A stretch of 64,000 nt of DNA. Origin: Aestuariibaculum marinum (GTDB lineage Bacteria > Bacteroidota > Bacteroidia > Flavobacteriales > Flavobacteriaceae). The stretch is taken from contig NZ_JACVXD010000002.1 in the NCBI RefSeq assembly GCF_014596975.1, positions 708,653-772,652 of the forward strand, written 5' to 3'. The notes below the pieces were generated by a model. It ran no database searches. It had not been told where the DNA came from and worked only from the letters and a program-made list of their open reading frames with translations. Positions within the stretch are counted from its first letter, which is position 1, and each line of letters opens with the position of its first letter. The translations under genes and the position numbers were made by a program. Of the stretch, positions 49,752 through 58,041 are shown piece after piece.

Positions 49752-52535
49752 TTGAAGGTATTAAAGGCTATAGTTTTATTTGTTTTGGTGTTTACAGCCT
49801 GTAAACCATCAAACAAGGCATCCGTATTTTTGTCTGATTTAACCTGTGAAATGGCTGAAAATCCACTAGCGGTTGAATCGACGACACCACGATTAAGCTG
49901 GCAAATTAAAGCACCGGAATTACGCAATGTAACTCAACAGGCTTATCAGGTTTTAGTAGCGTCTTCCGAAGAAAATTTAAAGAATAATATTGCCGATATC
50001 TGGGATAGCGGAAAGGTAGATTCAGATCAAAGTCAGTTGGTAACTATAGCAAAACCCTTAAATGCTGAAACGAAATACTATTGGAAAGTAAAGGTTTGGA
50101 CAAACAATAATAAATCTACAGACTGGAGTTCAACAGGATTTTTTAGAACCGTGCCTGAAGCTTCAAGATTAAATCCAACATGGATTGGAGCGGTTACAAA
50201 AGCCGACAGCCATTTACCGGAAGGCAGACATTATCATACGGCAATTATTAAAAGATCCAGACGCGATAGTATCATAAATGCATCCGATTCTTTGTCGCGT
50301 AAAAGTATAATGCTTCGTAAGCCTTTCAATGTTGAAAAGGACATTAAGGATGCTGTTGTTTATGTGTCTGGACTTGGTCATTACGAGTTAAGTATCAACG
50401 GCAAAAAAATTGGTAATAGTGAGTTTGCGCCCTTATGGACAGATTACGATAAATCGGTAAATTATAATACGTATGAAATTCCTTCAGAGTCGTTAAATAA
50501 TGGCGATAATGTTGTAGGGGTGTTATTAGGAAACGGGATGTACAATACGGTACAAGGACGCTATACCAAGTTCTTTGTGAGTTTTGGGCCTCCGACTTTA
50601 TTCTTTAAAATGAAGTTGACTTTTGAAGATGGTTCAGAAACTATTATAAGTTCAGATGAAAGTTGGAAATACAGCTTAAGCCCGATAACTTATAACGGTA
50701 TGTTTGGTGGCGAAGATTACGATGCGAATTTAGAACAAAAAGGATGGAACAAGCCAAACTTTGACGCTTCGAACTGGAACCCGGTTGTTATTCAGGAAGC
50801 TCCAAAAGGTGAGTTGAAAGCACAGATTGCGCCGCCGGTAACCATTCAAAAACAATACGATGTTAAAGAATTTAATGAAGTTGGTCCAAATACCTATGTG
50901 TTTAATATGGGGCAAAACCTGTCTGGTTTTCCAACCATTTCGGTACAAGGAAAACAGGGGCAGACGGTTCGTGTTTGGGTTGGTGAAGGCCTAAAGGAAG
51001 ACGGTACTATCAGTCAAGGACGTTCAGGAAAACCATATTATTATGATTATACGCTGAAAGGAGGAGGAACAGAAATCTGGCAGCCTAAGTTCAGTTATTA
51101 CGGGTATCAGTATATTCAGATTGAAAACATCAATTATAAAGAAACCAAAGTGGATAGTTTACCTACTTTGGTCGATTTAAAATCAAATTTTATTTATAAT
51201 TCGGCAGGCGAAATTGGGTCGTTCGAAAGCTCAAACGAGATTTTCAACAAAGCACACGAATTGATTAACAATGCTATAAAAAGTAATTTTCAGGCGGTAT
51301 TAACCGATTGTCCGCATCGTGAGAAATTGGGTTGGCTGGAAGAGGCACACCTTAACGGACCAGGTTTAATGTTTAATTACAAAATGAAAACTTATTTTCC
51401 TACCATCATGAGAAATATTAAAGATGCGCAACGCGAAAATGGTTTAATACCAACTATTGCTCCGGAATATGTGGTGTTTGGTGGCGATTTTACCGATTCA
51501 CCGGAATGGGGGGTGTCTGGTGTGATTTTACCTTGGATGTATTATGAATATTACGGCGATGATTCCTTAATTCGAGAGTACTACGACGTGATGAAAACGT
51601 ACGTCGATTACCTAACAAGCACATCCGATAATTATATTGTGTCTCATGGCTTAGGTGATTGGTACGATTATGGTGAGCATGCTGCCGGCTACTCTAAAAA
51701 TAGTCCTATTGCGCTATCAGCAACGAGTCACTACTACTATGCGGCGTACTTGTTTGCAAAAGCAGCGAAGCATTTGAATAAAACCGAAGATATTGCTAAA
51801 TATGAAGCCTTAACTCAGGATATCAAAACAGCGTATAATAACGAATTTTTCAATGCTGAAACCAAGCAATACGGCACCGGAAGTCAGTTTAGTAATGCCG
51901 TTTCTGTGTTTATGGATATTGTTGAGCCACAGTATAAGCAAGCAGTTATGGGTAATTTATTAGCCGATATCAAAGAACGAGGCTACCGCTTAACAACAGG
52001 TGATGTTGGTAACCGCTATTTATTTCAAGCCTTGGCCAGAAATGGTGAAAACGAAACCATGTACAAAATGAATAACCACTACGATACGCCGGGTTACGGG
52101 TTCCAGATAAAATTCGGATTAACGACATTAACCGAGCAATGGGATCCAAGAAAGGGGAATTCGTGGAACCATTTTATGATGGGCCAAATTGAAGAATGGT
52201 TTTACACCAGTTTAGCCGGAATTACTCCAGATATGGAGCATCCAGGATTTAAACATTTCTTTATCGAACCGGAAATTGTAGGTGATATGACCTTCGTAAA
52301 AGCAAGTTACGAGTCACTTTACGGAACCATTGTTTCAGAATGGAATGTGTCAGATAATGCGATAACTTTTAAAGTAGAAGTGCCTGCAAATACTACAGCA
52401 ACTATTACCTTGCCGGTTGATATGTCAATGCATATTGAGGTGAATGGAAAGGATTTCGAAAAGTCGAATGTAGAACACAACAGACCAACTTATTTAGTCG
52501 GTTCTGGTGTGTATAATATAGTTTGCAAAAAATAA
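49752..52535 (+). CDS. GH78 alpha-L-rhamnosidase, lipoprotein
   Basis: 927 residues starting at TTG, one base after the preceding stop; the choice is supported by the full lipoprotein signal MKVLKAIVLFVLVFTAC (Cys17). The order is FN3-like domain (LTCEMAENPLAVESTTPRLS), jelly-roll modules, (alpha/alpha)6 barrel and C-terminal sandwich. The catalytic block TDCPHREKLGWLEE starts at Thr518; Asp519, Glu524 and Glu530 correspond to the conserved acids of GH78. This variant of the block (with LEEAHL) defines a branch different from the GH78 at 58042. Lipidation suggests outer-membrane attachment. The next gene starts on the last base of its stop codon. Confidence 0.88.
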   Translation: MKVLKAIVLFVLVFTACKPSNKASVFLSDLTCEMAENPLAVESTTPRLSWQIKAPELRNVTQQAYQVLVASSEENLKNNIADIWDSGKVDSDQSQLVTIAKPLNAETKYYWKVKVWTNNNKSTDWSSTGFFRTVPEASRLNPTWIGAVTKADSHLPEGRHYHTAIIKRSRRDSIINASDSLSRKSIMLRKPFNVEKDIKDAVVYVSGLGHYELSINGKKIGNSEFAPLWTDYDKSVNYNTYEIPSESLNNGDNVVGVLLGNGMYNTVQGRYTKFFVSFGPPTLFFKMKLTFEDGSETIISSDESWKYSLSPITYNGMFGGEDYDANLEQKGWNKPNFDASNWNPVVIQEAPKGELKAQIAPPVTIQKQYDVKEFNEVGPNTYVFNMGQNLSGFPTISVQGKQGQTVRVWVGEGLKEDGTISQGRSGKPYYYDYTLKGGGTEIWQPKFSYYGYQYIQIENINYKETKVDSLPTLVDLKSNFIYNSAGEIGSFESSNEIFNKAHELINNAIKSNFQAVLTDCPHREKLGWLEEAHLNGPGLMFNYKMKTYFPTIMRNIKDAQRENGLIPTIAPEYVVFGGDFTDSPEWGVSGVILPWMYYEYYGDDSLIREYYDVMKTYVDYLTSTSDNYIVSHGLGDWYDYGEHAAGYSKNSPIALSATSHYYYAAYLFAKAAKHLNKTEDIAKYEALTQDIKTAYNNEFFNAETKQYGTGSQFSNAVSVFMDIVEPQYKQAVMGNLLADIKERGYRLTTGDVGNRYLFQALARNGENETMYKMNNHYDTPGYGFQIKFGLTTLTEQWDPRKGNSWNHFMMGQIEEWFYTSLAGITPDMEHPGFKHFFIEPEIVGDMTFVKASYESLYGTIVSEWNVSDNAITFKVEVPANTTATITLPVDMSMHIEVNGKDFEKSNVEHNRPTYLVGSGVYNIVCKK

Positions 52536-53959
52536 TGATGAAGACGAAAAATATAAGGTTTGTTCTGTTTTTTGTAGCATGTTTCATGTTGCCAAATGTG
52601 TATGCGCAAACCTCCGATACTCATTTTAAACAAGCTTTAACTGAAACAGTAAAAACCATTCAGTCGGTATTTCAGATTGAAATTATTGATAATGACGGAT
52701 TACTAAAAGATAAGGAACTTGATTATGGTCAATGGAAAATTGATGCCACCAATCTTGAAGTGACTTTCGCCAATGTGTTGAGTCCGTTTAATCTTTCTGC
52801 TGTAAAGCAAAGCAACGGTACGTATAAAATTAAGAAGTTTCAATATCATAAGTTAACCGAAGAAAAAGGTGCAGAGCGTCTCAAGTATTTAGAATCTTTA
52901 AGTCCTGATTTAGCATCTTGGGAAGCACGTAAAGCCGAATTAAAAGCCTGTATGTTTTCAGCATTCGGATTGGATAAAGCACCCGCCATGCCCGATTCCA
53001 AACCCTTCCTAACAAAAAAACGAAAGTATAAAGGTTACACGGTTGAAAACATAGGTTTAGAAATATTACCAGGAGTTTACGCAACCGGATCGATTTACAA
53101 GCCACATCCAATGCCTAAAAAGGCTGCGGTTATTGTGACGCCTAACGGGCATTTTGGTGATGGTCGTTTCCGCGAAAGCGAGCAAATTCGTTGTGCGATG
53201 TTGGCAAAAATGGGTGCCATTGTCGTGAATTACGATTTGTTTGCCTGGGATGAATCGCAGTTGCAATTCGATTCAAAATATCATAGAAACAGTATCGCCT
53301 CAACCGTTCAGGTGCTAACAGGCATGCGTTTGTTAGATTATGTGTCTACTTTAAAACAAGCCGATATGTCTCGCGTAGGTGTTACTGGAGGTTCTGGTGG
53401 TGGTTCGCAAACGGTGTTTTTAGCAGCACTTGACGATAGAATTACCGTATCGGTACCTGTGGTTATGGTATCGTCTTACCATTCCGGAGGTTGTCCTTGC
53501 GAGAGTGGTCGCGGTATTCATTTATGCGGTAATGGAACCAATAATGTGGAAATCGCAGCCATGGCTGCGCCTAAACCACAATTGTTAGTTTCCGATGGTG
53601 GTGACTGGACCAATAACACTCCGGAATTGGAGTACCCTTTTGTTCAACGTATTTATGAATTTTACGGAAAAAAAGATGTAGTTGAAAATGCACATTTTGC
53701 AAAAGAAGGGCATAACTACAAGGCATCTAAGCGTATGGCGATGTATCCGTTTATGGCGAAATATTTGAAATTGAGTTTGAAAAAAGTATCCGATAGAAAC
53801 GGAGGTATTGATGAATCAACGGTAACTGTTGAACCTTATGAAAACCTTTATGTGTTTGGAAATAACCCTGAAAACTTACCAAAAAACGCCATAAAAGATA
53901 TTGAAGCATTGTATGAATTGTTTGGAGAAAAAAATGAAAGAGTTTATGAATCGAAATAA
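52535..53959 (+). CDS. Alpha/beta-hydrolase esterase (CE19-like or acetylxylan-esterase type)
   Basis: About 474 residues with a signal peptide ending NVYAQ. The nucleophile elbow is GVTGGSGGGSQT with Ser287, and His393 in KEGHNYK is the catalytic His. Between them YHSGGCPCESGRGIHLCGNG is rich in Cys and His. BT1017, a pectin methylesterase of the RG-II system (CE19), has this overall type, so removal of methyl or acetyl groups from galacturonic acid in branched pectin is a reasonable guess. The start lies on TAATG with the GH78 stop; ATG 52538 is equally possible. A TTG at 52523 in frame would overlap more and is not needed. Confidence 0.7.
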   Translation: MMKTKNIRFVLFFVACFMLPNVYAQTSDTHFKQALTETVKTIQSVFQIEIIDNDGLLKDKELDYGQWKIDATNLEVTFANVLSPFNLSAVKQSNGTYKIKKFQYHKLTEEKGAERLKYLESLSPDLASWEARKAELKACMFSAFGLDKAPAMPDSKPFLTKKRKYKGYTVENIGLEILPGVYATGSIYKPHPMPKKAAVIVTPNGHFGDGRFRESEQIRCAMLAKMGAIVVNYDLFAWDESQLQFDSKYHRNSIASTVQVLTGMRLLDYVSTLKQADMSRVGVTGGSGGGSQTVFLAALDDRITVSVPVVMVSSYHSGGCPCESGRGIHLCGNGTNNVEIAAMAAPKPQLLVSDGGDWTNNTPELEYPFVQRIYEFYGKKDVVENAHFAKEGHNYKASKRMAMYPFMAKYLKLSLKKVSDRNGGIDESTVTVEPYENLYVFGNNPENLPKNAIKDIEALYELFGEKNERVYESK

Positions 53960-56405
53960 TATAATATTAAAAAGTCTTGTGTTGATTTTCCTTTTTGGAA
54001 TGCTAAAAGTGTCGGCACAAAATGAATTGAAACTTTGGTACGATAAGCCAGCCGAAATCTGGAACGAAGCCTTGCCTTTAGGGAATGGTCGTTTAGGAGC
54101 TATGGTTTTTGGAGACCCTGCGGTAGAGCGTTTACAGTTAAATGAAGAAACCATTTGGGCAGGTTCGCCAAACAGTAATGCACACGAAAAAGCGTTGGTG
54201 GCTTTGCCAAAAGTACGTCAGTTAATTTTTGAAGGACGCTATAAAGAAGCTCAGGATTTAGCAACATCCGATATTCGTTCGCAAACCAATAACGGGATGC
54301 CGTATCAGACTTTCGGAAGTGTGTATGTATCGTTTCCGGGACATCAGAATTACTCCAATTATTACCGCGATTTAAATATTGAAAATGCTACAGCCAAAGT
54401 GAAATATACGGTAGGAGGTGTTGAATATACTCGTGAAATTTTAACGGCCTTTGAAGATGATGTGATTGTGGTTAAGTTATCGGCAAACAAACCGGGCATG
54501 ATTACCTTCAACAGCTTTATGAACAGTCCGTTCGATAAAACCTTAACAACTACTGAGGAGGACCAAGTGACTCTATCGGGAGAAACAAGTACTGTTGAAG
54601 GCACCAGAGGAAAAGTGAAGTTTCAGGGGCGTATGACTGCTAAGCATGATGGAGGAAATGCCTCAGTTAAAAATGGAATTATCAGCGTTGAAAACGCTAA
54701 TGCGGTAACACTTTATATTTCTATCGCGACCAATTTTGTGAATTATAAAGATATTTCAGGAGATTATATTTCGAAAAGCAAAGACTTTTTAGATAAAGCT
54801 ATAGCCAAGGATTTTGAAACCATAAAAGAGGACCATGTTAAATACTATCAAAAGTTTTTTAATCGGGTGTCTTTAGATTTAGGAAAAAGTCATGTTGATA
54901 ACGATCCAACCGAAATCAGAATTAAGAAATTTGACAGTCAGTTCGATCCGGAATTGGCAGCATTATATTTTCAATTTGGACGTTATTTGTTAATATCATG
55001 TTCACAACCGGGAGGACAACCCGCCAACTTACAAGGTATCTGGAATGATATGTTATTTCCACCATGGGAAAGTAAGTATACCATGAATATTAATGCCGAA
55101 ATGAATTATTGGCCTTCGGAATTAACAAATCTTTCTGAAATGCACGAGCCGTTTATTCAGTTGGCAAGAGAAGTTGCTGAAACTGGTAAAGAAACAGCAA
55201 AAATAATGTACAACGCTAACGGTTGGGTATTGCACCACAATACTGATATCTGGCGTATAACAGGACCAATTGATATGGCGGCATCGGGTATGTGGCCAAC
55301 AGGTGGTGCCTGGTTATGTCAGGATTTATGGGAGCGTTATCTGTATACGGGAGATACCGAATATCTAAAAGAAATTTTCCCGATTATGAAAGGCGCAGCG
55401 CAGTTCTTTTTAGATTTCATGATTACCGATCCTAATTCTGGATATTTAGTGGTTGTGCCTTCAAACTCGCCTGAAAACACCCATGGGGGTGAAGATGGAA
55501 AATCGACTATTACTGCAGGAACGACTATGGATAATCAGTTAGTTTTCGACTTGTTTACCAACATTATGCGTGCCACGGATATTCTTTCAGAAGATAAAGG
55601 GTTTGCAAAAGAACTTCAAATTGCTTTAGATAAAATGGCACCGATGCAAATAGGGCAACACGGACAGTTACAGGAATGGTTAATCGATTGGGACGACCCG
55701 GAAGATCATCACCGTCACGTGTCGCATTTGTACGGACTATTCCCAAGTAATCAAATTTCACCAAATAGAACACCAGAATTATTTCAGGCGGCTAAAACCT
55801 CATTAGAGTTTAGAGGCGACGAATCTACAGGGTGGTCTATGGGCTGGAAAGTGAATTTATGGGCGCGTTTATTAGATGGAGACCATGCCTATAAGTTATT
55901 ACAAGATCAGTTACACTTAGTAACTCCTGAACAGAGAAAAGGTGGGGGAACCTACCCGAATATGTTAGATGCACACCAACCATTCCAAATTGATGGAAAT
56001 TTTGGTTGTACCGCTGGTATTGCCGAAATGTTAATGCAAAGTCACGAAGGCGGGATTCAGTTATTACCAGCCTTGCCTTCCGTTTGGAAAGAGGGGGTGG
56101 TAAGAGGTTTAAAAACCAGAGGTGGTTACGAACTGGATATGAGCTGGAAAAATAGCAAAGTATCCGAATTAAAAATTACCGCTTCAATAGATGGTAATTG
56201 CCGATTACGTTTAGAATCGCCTTTACGAGGAGCAGGTTTAAGAAAAGCTAAAGGCAAAAATGATAATCCGTTTTTCTACGAAGTTAATGTTAAAGAACCG
56301 ATTATTTCAAAATCAGCAAAATTAGAGAAGGTAAAACTTCCAAAATATTACGAATATGATGTGCAGATGAAAGCTGGGGAAACCTATACGTTTTACGGTA
56401 AATAA
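53946..56405 (+). CDS. GH95 alpha-L-fucosidase / alpha-L-galactosidase
   Basis: About 819 residues, full length for GH95. The signal peptide ends LKVSAQ. LKLWYDKPAEIWNEALPLGN and RLQLNEETIWAGSP are the N-terminal GH95 hallmarks, and NINAEMNYWPSELTNLSEMH with VLHHNTDIWR belong to the catalytic barrel, where carboxylates and Asn residues of the family act. The ending KVNLWARLLDGDHAYKLLQ and HQPFQIDGNFGCTAGIAEML is also characteristic. GH95 includes alpha-1,2-L-fucosidases and, in RG-II breakdown (BT1010), an alpha-L-galactosidase. Upstream starts at 53901 and 53934 are in frame, but ATG 53946 gives the best leader and overlaps the esterase gene by 14 bases. Confidence 0.88.
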   Translation: MNRNNIILKSLVLIFLFGMLKVSAQNELKLWYDKPAEIWNEALPLGNGRLGAMVFGDPAVERLQLNEETIWAGSPNSNAHEKALVALPKVRQLIFEGRYKEAQDLATSDIRSQTNNGMPYQTFGSVYVSFPGHQNYSNYYRDLNIENATAKVKYTVGGVEYTREILTAFEDDVIVVKLSANKPGMITFNSFMNSPFDKTLTTTEEDQVTLSGETSTVEGTRGKVKFQGRMTAKHDGGNASVKNGIISVENANAVTLYISIATNFVNYKDISGDYISKSKDFLDKAIAKDFETIKEDHVKYYQKFFNRVSLDLGKSHVDNDPTEIRIKKFDSQFDPELAALYFQFGRYLLISCSQPGGQPANLQGIWNDMLFPPWESKYTMNINAEMNYWPSELTNLSEMHEPFIQLAREVAETGKETAKIMYNANGWVLHHNTDIWRITGPIDMAASGMWPTGGAWLCQDLWERYLYTGDTEYLKEIFPIMKGAAQFFLDFMITDPNSGYLVVVPSNSPENTHGGEDGKSTITAGTTMDNQLVFDLFTNIMRATDILSEDKGFAKELQIALDKMAPMQIGQHGQLQEWLIDWDDPEDHHRHVSHLYGLFPSNQISPNRTPELFQAAKTSLEFRGDESTGWSMGWKVNLWARLLDGDHAYKLLQDQLHLVTPEQRKGGGTYPNMLDAHQPFQIDGNFGCTAGIAEMLMQSHEGGIQLLPALPSVWKEGVVRGLKTRGGYELDMSWKNSKVSELKITASIDGNCRLRLESPLRGAGLRKAKGKNDNPFFYEVNVKEPIISKSAKLEKVKLPKYYEYDVQMKAGETYTFYGK

Positions 56406-56489
56406 AAGCCCATAATGGGCATTTGGCAATTCATAGCTAATATTATAAATGAAATAGATAAAAAACACCTTGTTTTAAAAATTAAATAG

Positions 56490-58031
56490 ATGAACATGAA
56501 CAAGATAAAATCTTTATTACTGGTATTACCTTTTTTAATCGCAGGATGTAAATCTTCAGAAACGGAATCTGTTTTGAAGGCAGATGATTTTAAGCATTAC
56601 GCCGATTATTTCAACCGAATGGAAGATGAAAACATCGCCAAGGCAGTGCCAAATGATAGTGCCTGGTCGTGGATGAAAGCAAATATTCCGCTGTTTGAAT
56701 GTCCGCAGGATAATTTTGAAGAAATGTACTATTTCCGTTGGTGGAGTTTGCGTAAGCATATTACCGACACACCAGAAGGTTATGCGATTACCGAGTTTTT
56801 GGTAGATCGTTCGTATGCCGATAAATACAATTTAATAGCCTGTGCCTTAGGACATCATATTTATGAATTCCGTTGGGCTCACGATCCCAAATATATAGAA
56901 CAGAATGTGCATGTTTGGTATAGAGGAAATGAGGGTAAACCCATGGGGAAATTACATAAATTTAGTAGCTGGACGGCAGATGCCTTGTACAATATGTATC
57001 TCGTAAATAAAGATGAAAACTATCTTTTAGACATGTACCCAGATATGGTTTCCGATTATGCCGCCTGGGAAAACGAACGTCAAACACCTAATGGGTTATT
57101 TTGGCAGCACGATGTGAAAGACGGTATGGAAGAATCGTTAAGTGGTGGTCGTCATGTGCAAAATATGCGTCCAACCATTAACAGTTATATGTATGCCAAT
57201 GCCAAAGCGTTATCAACAATGGCAAAAATGAAAGGGGACAGTGAACAATCGGTATATTTCGATAAAAAAGCGAAGACTTTAAAAGGTTTGGTTGAAACTA
57301 AACTTTGGAATACCGACCATGAATTTTTTGAAACTTTAACCGAGAAAGATACATCATCACAAGTGCGCGAAGCTATCGGGTTTATTCCTTGGTATTTCAA
57401 TTTACCATCTGAAAATAAAGGTTTCGAAGTGGCTTGGGAGCAGGTAAAAGATGAAGGTGGTTTTTTAGCACCTTACGGATTAACCACTGCCGAGCGCAGA
57501 CATCCACGTTTTAGAACACATGGCACCGGAACCTGTGAGTGGGATGGTGCAGTTTGGCCATTTGCTTCGGCACAAACGTTAACGGCTATGGCGAATCTTT
57601 TAAACAATTACAAACAGGAAGTGGTTGGTAAAGGGGATTATTTCAATCATATGAATTTATATGTAGAGTCGCAATACCACAGAGGACGCCCTTATATTGG
57701 AGAGTATTTAGATGAAGTAACCGGATACTGGCTAATGGGAGATCGTGAGCGTAGTTATTACTACAATCATTCAACATTTAACGATTTAATGATTACCGGG
57801 TTGGTTGGTTTACGTCCGCGTGCAGATGAGAACATAGAAGTAAATCCATTAATTCCGGAAGACCAATGGGATTGGTTTTGTTTAGATAACGTGTTATATC
57901 ACGGCGATATAATTACCATTCTTTGGGATAAAACCGGAGAGAAATACCATAAAGGTCAAGGTTTAAAAGTATTTAGAAACGGAAAAGAAGTAGCTTCTTC
58001 AAGCAAATTGGAGAAGGTGATTTCTGAATAA
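56490..58031 (+). CDS. MGH1-type (alpha/alpha)6-barrel glycosidase, lipoprotein
   Basis: 513 residues. The lipoprotein signal ends LIAGC (Cys20), and a second ATG two codons later is equally possible. The body is one (alpha/alpha)6 toroid with YYFRWWSLRKHI, LFWQHDVKDGMEESLSGG, GFIPWYFNLPSEN and GTGTCEWDGAVWPFASAQT. This arrangement is that of trehalase- or mannosylglycerate-hydrolase-like enzymes (clan GH-G), and Asp in HDVKDG with Glu in TCEWDG are plausible acid and base. Specificity cannot be inferred; in a pectin locus an uncommon terminal sugar is a likely target. Gaps of 84 bases before and 10 after. Confidence 0.65.
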   Translation: MNMNKIKSLLLVLPFLIAGCKSSETESVLKADDFKHYADYFNRMEDENIAKAVPNDSAWSWMKANIPLFECPQDNFEEMYYFRWWSLRKHITDTPEGYAITEFLVDRSYADKYNLIACALGHHIYEFRWAHDPKYIEQNVHVWYRGNEGKPMGKLHKFSSWTADALYNMYLVNKDENYLLDMYPDMVSDYAAWENERQTPNGLFWQHDVKDGMEESLSGGRHVQNMRPTINSYMYANAKALSTMAKMKGDSEQSVYFDKKAKTLKGLVETKLWNTDHEFFETLTEKDTSSQVREAIGFIPWYFNLPSENKGFEVAWEQVKDEGGFLAPYGLTTAERRHPRFRTHGTGTCEWDGAVWPFASAQTLTAMANLLNNYKQEVVGKGDYFNHMNLYVESQYHRGRPYIGEYLDEVTGYWLMGDRERSYYYNHSTFNDLMITGLVGLRPRADENIEVNPLIPEDQWDWFCLDNVLYHGDIITILWDKTGEKYHKGQGLKVFRNGKEVASSSKLEKVISE

Positions 58032-58041
58032 AAGGAAGACA

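Noticed and set aside
53901..53945. Longer N-terminus for the GH95 protein
   Set aside because: It overlaps the esterase gene further and delays the signal peptide.
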